A DNA stretch of 36,019 bases from a bacterium. Its GTDB lineage: Bacteria; Patescibacteriota; Andersenbacteria; UBA10190; CAIZMI01. Below, piece after piece: positions 6,732-14,879 of this stretch. A program made the position numbers and the translations under genes. The stretch is taken from contig JAUSJG010000001.1 of NCBI GenBank assembly GCA_030647555.1, positions 1-36,019 on the forward strand. Reading direction: 5' to 3'. Positions within the stretch are counted from its first letter, which is position 1. The number at the start of each line of letters is the position of its first letter. The notes beneath the pieces are model-generated. The model did not search any database, was not told where the DNA came from, and saw nothing but the letters and a program-made list of their open reading frames with translations.

Positions 6732-7137
6732 CCAACTTCGCTCTGTCTTGCTAGCCAGAGCTTCGCTGGGCAGGCAATGGAGATATTTACCACTGCTTGT
6801 CCCGCGAAGCTCAATCAAGAGATTGAGTGGAGTGGGAAGCTACAGGCCCGAGATAGTAAAACACAAGCGCCTGTCTCATACTTTGCATTATTATCGAGAT
6901 ATTTTCCAGTGTTTGATTACCTGAACCACTCCCGAAGTGGACCTGTGGGCCACTTCGGGAGTGGTTGCACGGTTTGTACTCTTGTCTTTTTATCATTTTC
7001 ATATATAAATATGAAGACAAGCGCGCGTAGCTTTCACCTTCGCTCAGCGGCGCGCAGAGCTTCGGTGGACAAGTAATTGGTTTATAGACCAGGTGCTTGC
7101 CCACCGTAGCTTTGATAAAATATCAAAGCGGAGGCGG
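6732..7137. other. Noncoding region of hairpins between two tRNA genes
   Basis: No gene is seen; the frames here are short and run through palindromes. Two related hairpin blocks (about 6750-6835 and 7052-7120) each read agcttcg-tgg-ca-g-a, a short loop region, then a complementary gcttg-cc-c-agct arm, followed by a small second hairpin and a ggag-gggg word. A 12-mer at 6838-6849 (agctacaggccc) copies the 5' end of the tRNA at 6720-6731. Another at 7021-7032 (gcgcgcgtagct) copies the 5' end of tRNA-Val. A strong 17-bp stem lies at 6924-6966. Confidence 0.6.
6924..6966. repeat. Perfect 17-bp stem hairpin, cccgaag family
   Basis: The arms aaccactcccgaagtgg and ccacttcgggagtggtt are exactly complementary around a 9-base loop. 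A second member with the arms cactcccgaag / cttcgggagtg lies at 34898-34935. No T-run follows. Confidence 0.8.
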
Positions 7138-7209
7138 GCGCGCGTAGCTCAGTGGTAGAGCGTCACATTGACATTGTGAAGGTCGCAGGTTCGATACCTG
7201 CCGTGCGCA
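7138..7209 (+). tRNA. tRNA-Val (anticodon GAC)
   Basis: A 72-base class I tRNA. Acceptor GCGCGCG / CGUGCGC (one G-U pair), D-arm GCUC / GAGC, anticodon stem UCACA / UGUGA with loop UUGACAU (anticodon GAC), T-arm GCAGG / CCUGC, discriminator A, no encoded CCA. Confidence 0.97.
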
Positions 7210-7521
7210 CTCGAGATTTGTTTCGCTTTGCGAAACTACATAATGTACACAAAACGGCTCAACATCCTGTTGAGTCGTTTTGCACAAGAATCGAAGAACT
7301 CCGAGAATTTGCGACAAGAGACGCAAATTTTCGGAGCATCACGGAAACGAGCCAACTGCTTGGCTCGTTTAAGGTATCGAAGGGCTAAGCCTTGTTTTGC
7401 TTTCAAGCAAAACGGCGTGCCCAGAACACGACTTCGCAAAGTTGGGTTCGATACCTGCCAATAGTGATTTTAAAATACAAATGAGTTAGTCTAAGACAAT
7501 GATGAACAATTTCACATATTT
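7210..7521. other. Noncoding hairpin region behind tRNA-Val ending in a T-arm copy
   Basis: No gene is seen. Several hairpins follow one another: aaaacggctcaac / gttgagtcgtttt (about 7254-7283), ctccgagaatttgcg / cgcaaattttcggag (about 7300-7338), cgagccaa / ttggctcg (about 7349-7368) and gttttgct / agcaaaac. The 15-mer ggttcgatacctgcc at 7445-7459 exactly repeats the T-arm of tRNA-Val (7188-7202), 257 bp downstream. This looks like a tRNA 3'-end duplication flanking a small insertion. Confidence 0.6.
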
Positions 7522-8418
7522 ATGAACAAAGAAATACTAGACCACTACTTGGCAACAAGTCTATTTACTGACCTGGGTTTGTATAAAGAAGCTGTAAGAA
7601 AGCTTCCCGATGATATTAAGGAATTGGGTTTATTGGTGCGCAAAAATCTTGTTCATCCTTCTACAATATATTTTGGTAATACCAATACTAACGAGGATTT
7701 GCGGTTTGGTGACATGACGGAAATGCCTTGGTGGCGACAACGGGAAGATGATAATCTGGCGACGGCGGTGGCGATGGTTGCCGAGCTGTATCGCCGTGAC
7801 AAGCGTGGTTTTGTGAATGATCGAAAAGTGACGGATAAGTTGGTTGTGTCTTGTCGGCACACATCACTAGTAATGGCGGCGATTTTAAAAGCGAAGGGAA
7901 TACCGGCGCGCGTACGCGCGGGGTTTGCGTCATATTTTGAACAAACTGAATTTGGGGACGTGAGTGACGATCATTATATCAATCAATACTTCCATGAAAA
8001 AGAAAATCGTTGGGTAACGATTGATGTGGACGGTTGCATGAGTATTAAAGATGGATTTACATTTGATCCGTTTGATATGCCTGATGGAACTTTCCATTTT
8101 TCGGCGAAAGCCTGGTTGGATATTAGAGAGGGTAAACAAGATCCAAATTATTTTATGAATAAACCGGAACGTGGAGCGATTGTGGTTGTTTGGGCGTTAA
8201 TGCATGATTTTCATTGTTTGATGAACAATGAAATTATCTATTTGCACTACACGGTTCTCGAGAGTTTCGAGCGCTTTGGAAAAATCACGGAAGAAGAACT
8301 AAAAAAACTCGATAATTTGGCCAAGTTAATATTGAATCCGGACGAAAATTTTTCAGAACTCAAAAAACTTTGGGAAGAGAATAAAGAGTTTCGATTGTTA
8401 AAAGGCGGGCTGTTATAA
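7522..8418 (+). CDS. Transglutaminase-like domain protein
   Basis: A 298-residue cytoplasmic protein with a transglutaminase-like papain fold in its centre. The catalytic triad can be placed: C111 in VVSCRHTSLVMAAILKAKGIPARVR, H151 in DDHYINQYF, and D168 in WVTIDVDG. Bacterial members of this superfamily are cysteine proteases, amidases or transferases; the substrate is not deducible. The N-terminal 60 residues and the helical C-terminal 90 residues match nothing I know. There is no signal peptide. No Shine-Dalgarno precedes the ATG. The gene stands alone between the tRNA-Val hairpin region and a convergent gene. Confidence 0.75.
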   Translation: MNKEILDHYLATSLFTDLGLYKEAVRKLPDDIKELGLLVRKNLVHPSTIYFGNTNTNEDLRFGDMTEMPWWRQREDDNLATAVAMVAELYRRDKRGFVNDRKVTDKLVVSCRHTSLVMAAILKAKGIPARVRAGFASYFEQTEFGDVSDDHYINQYFHEKENRWVTIDVDGCMSIKDGFTFDPFDMPDGTFHFSAKAWLDIREGKQDPNYFMNKPERGAIVVVWALMHDFHCLMNNEIIYLHYTVLESFERFGKITEEELKKLDNLAKLILNPDENFSELKKLWEENKEFRLLKGGLL

Positions 8419-8441
8419 AAAAAGCAGCTCGTTGAGCTGCT
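8417..8441 (-). terminator. Terminator of the IMPase-like gene
   Basis: The stem agcagctc / gagctgct with loop gtt is followed on the minus strand by a T-run (complement of 8417-8422). It overlaps the stop codon of the convergent plus-strand gene. Confidence 0.8.
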
Positions 8442-8449
8442 GAGCGGTG

Positions 8450-9637
8450 CTATCCCTGAACTTTGTAGAGACAGATTTCACGGAAGCCGAATTTTTCAAC
8501 CTGGGTCAATGCCCAATCATTGTCGAAAGGGACAAGAACCAATGTCGCTCGGTATCGACTGGGGTTGCCAAGTGATTGTAGTTTGGCAGCATCGATATGA
8601 GTGACGGTATGATGTCGTGGGTCCAAGTAGGTAAAGATGCTGTAATCGATCGGTGGCATCATCGGCATGTTATCGATGAAATTCGAGTTTTGTTGCGTGA
8701 CCTCGAAGAGGCGTAAGGCCGGCGCGCTTGCGTCTTCGTGGTGGTTGGCGCAACGCAGAAAGGAAATCCAGTGGATCCATTCGCTGATTTTTTCGCCATT
8801 CGCCACTATCAAGCCGACTGACTGTTCGGAAGGCTGAAGGTCGGAAAGGTAAAGCACGCGGGCCGGACCACCGCAATTATCGTAATGCAGGTAGTTTTTG
8901 AGTTCTGCATCCTCAATAAGCCGGCATTTCGCAAAATTGTCTGGATAGCCGCGTTCGGGCTTTCCAATAAAAGTTGCGACAAACTTCATGCGGTCGCGGT
9001 GGGGTTGGCAAAAAGAAAGTCGTCTACCGCTACAAATGATATTGTTCAGGTCGACGTAGTCCGTGGGGTCTTCCGGGAGGGTTTTGATAAAAATACCCGC
9101 CGGGCATGCGACGACGATCTCTTGCGAAAAGTGATTGACGATTACTGAACCGATTGGTAAACCGCGGCGCACACACGTGATAGCGGTGACCGGTCCGGTG
9201 ATCGACATGGGGCCGCTGTATTTTTCTTCCCACAGCGCCGTTGTCTTTGGGTCACGTGCAATGTTTCCGACGCGCGGTCCCGCTAAACCGCAATTTACCA
9301 AAAAATCCTGCGCCGGTTTGGAACGGTCAAATGGATCGCAACAAAAGAACGTTTTCGCGCCAGCGACAGTGGTTGGTCCATCAATCAAAAACGGATTATT
9401 GTCGGTGCCGCGTTCTTCGGTAAGAATCGTAGCATCACGATCCAATCTGCGCAGTTCGCCAACAGCAGCGGTCTCGGCGACACCGTCAAGATTAAGGGTG
9501 TCGCCTTTGATTTTTTCGACGGCCGCCGTCGATTTGCTGGTGGCGTCTTGTACTCGCAATTCGTAGAAGGCGTGACGGGCGGCAAGAGCGGCATCAATCA
9601 TCCCTTGAACATAACTTCTTTCGATTTTGCAAAACAT
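8450..9637 (-). CDS. Inositol monophosphatase-like protein
   Basis: A 395-residue protein whose first half resembles the Mg-dependent, Li-sensitive phosphatase superfamily (IMPase/FBPase). ILTEERG (71-77) matches the first metal motif with E75. CCDPFDRSKPAQDFL (99-113) matches D-P-x-D with D101 and D104. The strand SITGPVTAITCVRRGLPIGSVIV fits the central sheet. The usual G-T after D-P-x-D is replaced by R-S, and the C-terminal 200 residues are long and unfamiliar, so the substrate is uncertain and loss of activity is possible. The start at 9637 (MFCKIERSY) follows TTCACAAGGA at Shine-Dalgarno distance. The promoter is at 9686-9714. Confidence 0.6.
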   Translation of the reverse strand: MFCKIERSYVQGMIDAALAARHAFYELRVQDATSKSTAAVEKIKGDTLNLDGVAETAAVGELRRLDRDATILTEERGTDNNPFLIDGPTTVAGAKTFFCCDPFDRSKPAQDFLVNCGLAGPRVGNIARDPKTTALWEEKYSGPMSITGPVTAITCVRRGLPIGSVIVNHFSQEIVVACPAGIFIKTLPEDPTDYVDLNNIICSGRRLSFCQPHRDRMKFVATFIGKPERGYPDNFAKCRLIEDAELKNYLHYDNCGGPARVLYLSDLQPSEQSVGLIVANGEKISEWIHWISFLRCANHHEDASAPALRLFEVTQQNSNFIDNMPMMPPIDYSIFTYLDPRHHTVTHIDAAKLQSLGNPSRYRATLVLVPFDNDWALTQVEKFGFREICLYKVQG

Positions 9638-9685
9638 CACTAATTCCTTGTGAAAATAGACAGGAAGAAACAGGGAAACAGACAA

Positions 9686-9714
9686 AACGTATTCCCGGTT
9701 GATAATAAAGTCAA
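9686..9714 (-). promoter_or_regulatory. Promoter of the IMPase-like gene
   Basis: On the minus strand TTGACT (9709-9714), a 17-bp spacer and TACGTT (9686-9691). A leader of about 40 bases follows, ending in TTCACAAGGA before the ATG. Confidence 0.5.
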
Positions 9715-9729
9715 TAATGTTCTTTTTTG

Positions 9730-10278
9730 CTATTTTCGGAGAAATTTATGTATTTTCCACCGGCGTTGATTTTGTTCACCAATTAGCCAATCTGCCGGTT
9801 GATCCCATGGATTGCGAATTAAGGGTGTATGGCTGATTTGTGATTCAGTTGCAATTCCGATGCGGATCCACTCATTGGGTAGTCCTGCGAGCAATCGGTC
9901 ATACCAGCCAAAACCACGACCGTGACGGGTGCCGGTGATATCAAATTTTTGCCCGGGCAAAAATAATAGGGGACAGGCTTCAGGTTGCAGGCCGCCCATC
10001 TGGGCGAGTCGCCCCTTGAGGCGAACCTCGCTTCGAGGAGCGGGCCTCGCCCTGAAGGGCGGGGTACAGGTTGCGAACGCGGCAACAATTTTTTTCGATA
10101 TTTCTTTCGGTTCCATTTTTTGTGTTGGTGGGACGACGAATTTGGGTTTATTTTTGATCAGTTCGAAGTTCGGAATTTCTTCTATGGGGATTTCGTCTGC
10201 CAGAGCAGAATAGGTCACAACAAAGTCTGTCTTTGATAGAAGTTCTTGGTATTGTTGCCAAAGTTTGGGATTCGACAT
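9730..10278 (-). CDS. 5-formyltetrahydrofolate cyclo-ligase, short and carrying a repeat insert
   Basis: Converts 5-formyl-THF to 5,10-methenyl-THF with ATP. The C-terminal signature is clear: LLFLPGQKFDITGTRHGRGFGWYDRLLA, matching the family pattern of a P-G-x-x-F strand followed by G-x-R-x-G-x-G-x-G-x-Y-D-R. The N-terminus is short: the protein begins near the VVTYSALADEIPIEEI strand and lacks roughly 40-50 residues, including the basic helix usually present. Residues about 70-97 are encoded by a GC-rich palindromic insert at 9981-10074 and fit no homologue. The reading frame is intact. The enzyme may be impaired; this is inference. It starts only six bases from the divergent ATP-grasp gene; a TATAAT on the minus strand about 35 bases upstream could drive it. 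Confidence 0.72.
   Translation of the reverse strand: MSNPKLWQQYQELLSKTDFVVTYSALADEIPIEEIPNFELIKNKPKFVVPPTQKMEPKEISKKIVAAFATCTPPFRARPAPRSEVRLKGRLAQMGGLQPEACPLLFLPGQKFDITGTRHGRGFGWYDRLLAGLPNEWIRIGIATESQISHTPLIRNPWDQPADWLIGEQNQRRWKIHKFLRK
9981..10074. repeat. GC-rich palindromic insert inside the cyclo-ligase gene
   Basis: The 8-bp direct repeat caggttgc at 9981-9988 and 10067-10074 bounds hairpins built from cgcccatctgggcg, cctcgcttcgagg and ctcgccctgaagggcggg. The same words, on the opposite strand, make up the insert in the pseudouridine synthase gene at 4937-4984. The direct repeats are 86 bp apart, which is not a multiple of three, so a plain in-frame insertion does not explain it fully. 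Confidence 0.6.
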
Positions 10279-10284
10279 AATACT

Positions 10285-11349
10285 ATGATGCTAATTCCTT
10301 TCGCCAATAAATTATATACGCGTAGATTCCCGCATTTGCGGGAATGGTGCGTACGAGAAATTATGTCAGAAAAAAAGCATCAAACTGAGATCGCAACGAT
10401 ATTCATCCGTTTCGCAAAAAAATACGGCGTGAAAATTGTCGTGGAACCGGAATATGGTTACGTGATGCAAATTACCAACAAACAGGGTAAGAAGGTTTAT
10501 GTGCGTGGAACAGTTTTTCCATTAAACAATTTGGGGGCGGCGGCTGTTGCGCGCGATAAAGGCAATACAACCTTTTTTCTAAAGAAAATGGGGTACCATG
10601 TGCCCAAAGGACAAGCCTTTTATTCGGAAGCGTGGGGGAAGCAAATTGGGAGTAAGGATACGGTTAAGGAGGCTTTGAAATATGCGCAAAAAATCGGTTG
10701 GCCGGTGATTATTAAACCAAACGATGCTAGTGGCGGGGAGCTGGTTTTCTTGTGTAACAATATGAAGGAGTTTTTGCAGGCTACAACACTGATTACACCA
10801 AAGCACGACATTTTTGTCGTGCAGGAATATGTGCAGGGTTTTGATTACCGCTTACTGGTGTTAGATGGCAAAGTGGTTGCGGCGTATCAGCGTTTGCCAT
10901 TGAGTGTCGTCGGGGACGGAGTGAACACGATTAGAAAGCTATTTAAAGAAGAAAACGTAAAGCAAAACAATTATACGGACGTGTTAAGCGCGCGTATTTT
11001 GGCGACACTGCGTCAACAAAAACTCGACTGGAGTATTGTGTTGAAGAAGGGGAGAACGGTCGAATTGTTACCCAGTGCCAATTTGTCGAGCGGGGGCAGG
11101 GCGTTGGATGTGCTGGAAAATTTGTACAGTGATTGGAAAATAATTGCGCAAAATATTGCGCGTGATTTGGATTTGCGTTATTGCGGAATCGATATTATTT
11201 CGCAAAAACCGTTATCAGAAAAATCCGGCAAGTATGTGGTGCTGGAGGTGAACGCTTCCCCCGGGATCAGCGGGTTCGCGATGAGCGGAAAAACGCAAAA
11301 GAAAAAGGCGGAAGAAATTTACGAAAAGATATTTCTGAAGATAATTTAG
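10285..11349 (+). CDS. ATP-grasp ligase (cyanophycin synthetase / GshF-like)
   Basis: About 354 residues with an ATP-grasp fold, which joins a carboxylate to an amine through an acyl-phosphate. Visible signatures: GWPVIIKPNDASGGELVFL (nucleotide-binding lysine), VVQEYVQGFDYRLLVLDGKVVAAYQR, GDGVNTI, and VLEVNASPGISGFAM with the metal-binding N near the C-terminus. This arrangement resembles the ATP-grasp region of cyanophycin synthetase and of GshF-type glutathione synthetases. Those proteins carry a second ligase domain that is missing here, so the substrate is open. The ATG at 10285 or 10288 is chosen for length. An ATG at 10363 is possible; the segment before it (RRFPHLREWC) is encoded by the hairpin attcccgca-ttt-gcgggaat, which may be a repeat. 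Confidence 0.75.
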   Translation: MMLIPFANKLYTRRFPHLREWCVREIMSEKKHQTEIATIFIRFAKKYGVKIVVEPEYGYVMQITNKQGKKVYVRGTVFPLNNLGAAAVARDKGNTTFFLKKMGYHVPKGQAFYSEAWGKQIGSKDTVKEALKYAQKIGWPVIIKPNDASGGELVFLCNNMKEFLQATTLITPKHDIFVVQEYVQGFDYRLLVLDGKVVAAYQRLPLSVVGDGVNTIRKLFKEENVKQNNYTDVLSARILATLRQQKLDWSIVLKKGRTVELLPSANLSSGGRALDVLENLYSDWKIIAQNIARDLDLRYCGIDIISQKPLSEKSGKYVVLEVNASPGISGFAMSGKTQKKKAEEIYEKIFLKII

Positions 11350-11360
11350 GTTTTTATCAG

Positions 11361-11391
11361 GGACCGACCCAGTCTACAGGGACGGTCCCAG
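11361..11391. repeat. Palindromic repeat, gggaccg family
   Basis: The arms gggaccgaccc and gggacggtccc pair at 10 of 11 positions around agtctaca. A close relative lies at 19023-19051 (gaccgaccctgtctgcaggg...). It follows the ATP-grasp gene but has only a run of As after it. Confidence 0.6.
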
Positions 11392-11479
11392 TAAAAAAAG
11401 ATTGTAAATTTTTTCCTTAAAGGAATAGGATGAATGGGTAGGGGGCAAACTGTTCCTTCTTTTATTGCGGAGCCGAAAA

Positions 11480-11713
11480 ATGACCACAGTTTGTGCAGAG
11501 CAATTAGTGCTGGAAGATGCCGTTGCGTCACATCACCAAGTTTGCCATTGTCATTTGGCGGCCGGTGGCAGATTCCATTTGCCAAAAGGGGAACCGAAGA
11601 AATGTGATGTTGCTGGTTGTAACAACACGGTACACAACGGCTTAAGGTTTTGTCTTGATTGTGCGGTGGAACTTGGGAGGTGTCAGATTTGCAACGCCGG
11701 GATCACGCACTAG
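11480..11713 (+). CDS. Small Cys/His-rich protein, probable zinc ribbon
   Basis: A 77-residue protein with nine cysteines and several histidines arranged in pairs: CHCH at 22-25, CDVAGC at 42-47, CLDC and CQIC further on. Paired C-x-x-C and C-x4-C units suggest one or two zinc-binding knuckles. No named family is recognised. The start at 11480 is fixed by GGAG eight bases upstream; an in-frame TTG lies earlier. A terminator follows directly at 11718. A second small CxxC protein is encoded at 18641-18916. Confidence 0.7.
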   Translation: MTTVCAEQLVLEDAVASHHQVCHCHLAAGGRFHLPKGEPKKCDVAGCNNTVHNGLRFCLDCAVELGRCQICNAGITH

Positions 11714-11717
11714 TCGA

Positions 11718-11746
11718 CTGCTGGGATTACCCCGGCAGTTTTTTAT
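11718..11746 (+). terminator. Terminator of the Cys-rich gene
   Basis: The stem ctgctggg / ccccggcag around atta, followed by six Ts, five bases past the stop codon. Confidence 0.88.
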
Positions 11747-11750
11747 TCAA

Positions 11751-11778
11751 TAAAAAAATCGCCCTTGGATTGGGCGAT
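11751..11778 (-). terminator. Terminator of the metallophosphoesterase gene
   Basis: On the minus strand the stem atcgccc / gggcgat is followed by seven Ts (complement of 11752-11758). It lies 13 bases past the stop codon. Confidence 0.88.
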
Positions 11779-11791
11779 CGGTTTTCTTTTG

Positions 11792-12721
11792 TTATCGTGG
11801 GCGTAACATCCACCACAGACAGCGCCAGAACGATGCGGTGGGCAACTTGGCAATGGATTCGGGAACCGGAACTTGGTGACTCTTGATCGTCATCTTGGTC
11901 TTTTCGATGGCGATTTCCATCCACCCGCATCCCGGCCACCAGAGTGGCGTGACCGATGGGCAGGTGTGGCTGACGCGCAAGAATGGGTCGCGGGTGACGG
12001 TTCCTAAAGCGCGAATAAACTTGGTGAATTTCGGATCGTGCCGATGGCCGTGGATGAAGGCTTTGCAGGTTTTTGAAGCACCACTAAGCAAGGGCTTCAT
12101 TTTATTCGGTAGAAACGGTTCGTGCGCGAAAAGGATCCACGGTGTCTCCGAAAGTTCCGCAATTTTCGTGGCGACGACACGTTCTTGGCGTTCTTGAATG
12201 TGCAAGAGATCATTATCGCTTCCAGAATAGGAAGCAATCGGGGAACAGATGCCGAGCAGACAAAAATCGTTGTACCGCTCGAACCACCAGAGGTCGCCGA
12301 AAATTTCAACGCAATTGATCAGGCTGGAGTAGCTCATTCCACTGCCGGGAAGTGATCCCGGGTGCGCGTAGCCGGTATCGTGTCCGCCAAGACAGAAATG
12401 AAGATTGTGTGTTGTTTCATTCAGTTGTTTCACGCACTTTTTTGCCAAATCAATCACGGATTGATCGACGAGACCGCGTTCTTGCCAGCCACCGGTGGCG
12501 TCTCCTGTATGTATCAGGGCAGTCCATTTTTCGTCATTTTGGCAAACAGCACTCATAACGACGGTGTTGGCTTCAGCAATTCCGTTGCGTAAGTCGTCGT
12601 ACAGTCTACATGCTTGCGTGACAGTAAGTTTATCCAGTTGATGGGGGAAAAGTGATCGGCTTTCAAGGCCTTCGGGGGCCAGGTGAGTATCTGAAATAAC
12701 CGCGATGCGAGTAGTTTTCAC
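11792..12721 (-). CDS. Calcineurin-like metallophosphoesterase
   Basis: A 309-residue cytoplasmic protein of the binuclear metallophosphatase superfamily. Motifs appear in the expected order: VISDTHLAPEG (D11, H13), HTGDATGGW (D74), LGGHD (112-115), FAHEPF, and HGHRHD near residue 230. The third motif reads G-G-H-D where G-N-H-D is usual; the missing Asn normally bridges to metal and phosphate. The substrate is unknown. The start is GTG at 12721, supported by TTCACAAGGAG six bases upstream; two other genes in the window share this leader word. A TTGACA (12804-12809) with TAAATT 17 bp further (12781-12786) may be the promoter. Confidence 0.82.
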   Translation of the reverse strand: MKTTRIAVISDTHLAPEGLESRSLFPHQLDKLTVTQACRLYDDLRNGIAEANTVVMSAVCQNDEKWTALIHTGDATGGWQERGLVDQSVIDLAKKCVKQLNETTHNLHFCLGGHDTGYAHPGSLPGSGMSYSSLINCVEIFGDLWWFERYNDFCLLGICSPIASYSGSDNDLLHIQERQERVVATKIAELSETPWILFAHEPFLPNKMKPLLSGASKTCKAFIHGHRHDPKFTKFIRALGTVTRDPFLRVSHTCPSVTPLWWPGCGWMEIAIEKTKMTIKSHQVPVPESIAKLPTASFWRCLWWMLRPR

Positions 12722-12780
12722 AGTATTCTCCTTGTGAAAAGGGCGGGGTCTTCAAACAAAAAAATCAGAACTGACTAAGT

Positions 12781-12809
12781 AATTTAGTATAGATAATGGT
12801 TTGTGTCAA
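12781..12809 (-). promoter_or_regulatory. Promoter of the metallophosphoesterase gene
   Basis: On the minus strand a consensus TTGACA (12804-12809), 17-bp spacer and TAAATT (12781-12786). It lies directly beside the composite palindrome at 12818. Confidence 0.5.
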
Positions 12810-12817
12810 ATTACGTC

Positions 12818-12900
12818 GGGTCGGACTGCCAAGCGGTCCGACCCGCATTGGTAGTGGCGTGCGTCCAATTAAGGTCGGACCGCTTGGCAGTCCGACCTTA
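12818..12900. repeat. BIME-like composite palindrome
   Basis: Two hairpins in opposite orientation: the 25-mer at 12819-12843 (ggtcggactgcc...) and its exact reverse complement at 12873-12897. The linker between them is itself bounded by attgg and ccaat. The whole can fold as two small hairpins or one large one. The same plan occurs at 22590-22677. It lies between the 5' side of the metallophosphoesterase gene and the 3' end of ftsH. Confidence 0.8.
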
Positions 12901-12926
12901 CATCGAATCTTAAATATCGAATTATT

Positions 12927-14879
12927 TTACGCTCCGGCTGGGACGATTTTTGGTTCGTGGGTGGATGGGACTTCCATGACGGGGGTTGTTGTGGTCGGCG
13001 TGACTGATGTATCAGGTGTTTGCGGTTTCGGCGTTTCACCCATCAATGCCCAAAACTCGTCTTGTTCGATTGTTTCTTTTTCGATCAAAACCTTGGCAAT
13101 TAATTGCCATTTATCTTTGTGTTTGGCGATAATATCCATTGCTTCTTTGCGGGCAGTATCCAATAAATGAATAATTGCTTTGTCGATTTGGAAGGCGGTT
13201 TCTTCGGAATAATTACGTTTGGCGCTAAAATCGCGACCCAAGAAAACGTATTCTTCGTGTTCACCGTATGTGGCGGGTCCCATATCGCTCATACCGTATT
13301 CGGTGACGATTGAACGAGCCAATTCGGTGGCACGTTTTAAGTCATTCGAGGCACCGGTGGTAAGCTCGCCAAATTGTGTTAATTCCGCGGTGTAGCCACC
13401 AAGCAGGGTGGCGAGTTCGCCTAAGAACTCCGGTTTGCTGTGCAAACGGCGTTCTGTTTCCGGAAGTTTTAATGTGTAACCACCGGCGCGACCGCGGGAA
13501 ACAATGGAAATTTTTCGTACGGGATCGACGTGCGGTAAGACGTGCGCGATAATGGCGTGACCGGCTTCGTGATAAGCGGCAATTTCTTTTTCTTTAGTGC
13601 TTAACATATGGCTCTTGCGTTCCGGGCCAAGCATTACTTTTTCAATCGAATCTAAAAGTTCCGTCATTTCAATTTTTTTCTTTTCACGACGAACCGTAAG
13701 AATGGCTGCTTCGTTGGTTAGATTCGCTAAGTCAGCACCGGAAAAACCGGGGGTGCGTTCCGCGACACGGCGTAGCGAAATTTCTTTCACCATTGGCTTG
13801 CCTTCGGAATGTACTTGCAAAATAGCTTCGCGTTCATCAATATCCGGTAAATCTAGTGTGACGTGACGATCAAAACGTCCCGGGCGAAGCAGAGCCGGGT
13901 CTAAAACATCCGGACGATTGGTGGCGGCGATGACAATGACACCTTCATCGGTGGCAAAGCCGTCCATTTCCACCAAAATTTGATTGAGGGTTTGTTCACG
14001 TTCGTCGTGTCCACCACCCATGCCTGTGCCACGGTGGCGACCGACCGCGTCAAGTTCATCAACGAAAACAATCGCCGGGGCGTTTTCTTTCGCTTTTTGG
14101 AATAAATCTCGCACGCGACTGGCACCGACACCGACGAACATTTCCACGAATTCCGAACCGGACATATGAAAGAACGGCACGTCCGCTTCACCGGCCACCG
14201 CTTTGGCTAACAATGTTTTACCTGTTCCCGGGGCGCCAAAAAGTAAGACACCCTTGGGAATACGCGCGCCCATAGCGGTAAACTTTTTTGGATTTTTCAA
14301 GAAGTCGACAACTTCCATTAATTCTTGTTTGGCTTCGTGCGCGCCGGCGACATCTTTAAATGTAACCTTCTTTTTTGGTGGTAAACCACCGGCTGGTTTG
14401 TCTTTGATTTGACCAAATGAAATAGCGCGAGAATTGGCGGACTGCGCGGAACGGATCATGAAGAACATAAAACCGCCCAATAATAGGAAGGGGAGTAAAG
14501 CGGGCAGAAGATTGGCCGTCCAGAAACCAACGCCCGATGGTTGTTTAACGGCAATTTCAACGCTACGAAGTTTTTCTGTGTTAACACCGAAGTTTTTCAA
14601 CGAATCGGTAAGGGAAGCATCCGCTTCTTTGTTGGCAGTTTCTTTTTTACCGTCGGTTTTTTCAACTTGAATGGTATTTTGTTCGACGCTGATTTTCTTC
14701 ACTTGGCCGGCATTTACTTCCGTGGCTACTTGCGAAAGTGGAACGGTTGGAATTTTTTCTGCCGGAGCGCCAAACACGGAGAAAACGGTAATTAAAATGG
14801 CTAATACTAGTAAACTGGCCCCGATATTCTTTGCGTTTAATTGGGGCGTCTTTGGTTTGGAAAATTTAATTTTTGGCAT
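12927..14879 (-). CDS. ftsH: ATP-dependent zinc metalloprotease FtsH
   Basis: A membrane-bound AAA+ protease that degrades misfolded membrane and regulatory proteins. The 650 residues hold TM1 (about 20-37), an external domain, TM2 (about 122-142), an AAA module with Walker A GAPGTGKT (215-222), Walker B VFVDELD (271-277; DEID is more usual), the second region of homology [20 protein letters not shown] (319-338), and the protease motif HEAGH (437-441). The tail is Pro/Thr-rich. The start at 14879 (MPKIKFSK) is chosen because an extended -10, TGATATACT, ends four bases upstream, so the mRNA appears leaderless. The upstream in-frame ATG at 14933 would lie before the promoter. Confidence 0.96.
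   Translation of the reverse strand: MPKIKFSKPKTPQLNAKNIGASLLVLAILITVFSVFGAPAEKIPTVPLSQVATEVNAGQVKKISVEQNTIQVEKTDGKKETANKEADASLTDSLKNFGVNTEKLRSVEIAVKQPSGVGFWTANLLPALLPFLLLGGFMFFMIRSAQSANSRAISFGQIKDKPAGGLPPKKKVTFKDVAGAHEAKQELMEVVDFLKNPKKFTAMGARIPKGVLLFGAPGTGKTLLAKAVAGEADVPFFHMSGSEFVEMFVGVGASRVRDLFQKAKENAPAIVFVDELDAVGRHRGTGMGGGHDEREQTLNQILVEMDGFATDEGVIVIAATNRPDVLDPALLRPGRFDRHVTLDLPDIDEREAILQVHSEGKPMVKEISLRRVAERTPGFSGADLANLTNEAAILTVRREKKKIEMTELLDSIEKVMLGPERKSHMLSTKEKEIAAYHEAGHAIIAHVLPHVDPVRKISIVSRGRAGGYTLKLPETERRLHSKPEFLGELATLLGGYTAELTQFGELTTGASNDLKRATELARSIVTEYGMSDMGPATYGEHEEYVFLGRDFSAKRNYSEETAFQIDKAIIHLLDTARKEAMDIIAKHKDKWQLIAKVLIEKETIEQDEFWALMGETPKPQTPDTSVTPTTTTPVMEVPSTHEPKIVPAGA

Noticed and set aside
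7210-7460. Second, degenerate tRNA after tRNA-Val
   Set aside because: Only the T-arm word is repeated; acceptor, D-arm and anticodon arm are absent.
9135-9566. 143-residue plus-strand frame inside the IMPase-like gene
   Set aside because: Antisense shadow without ribosome site or recognisable motif.
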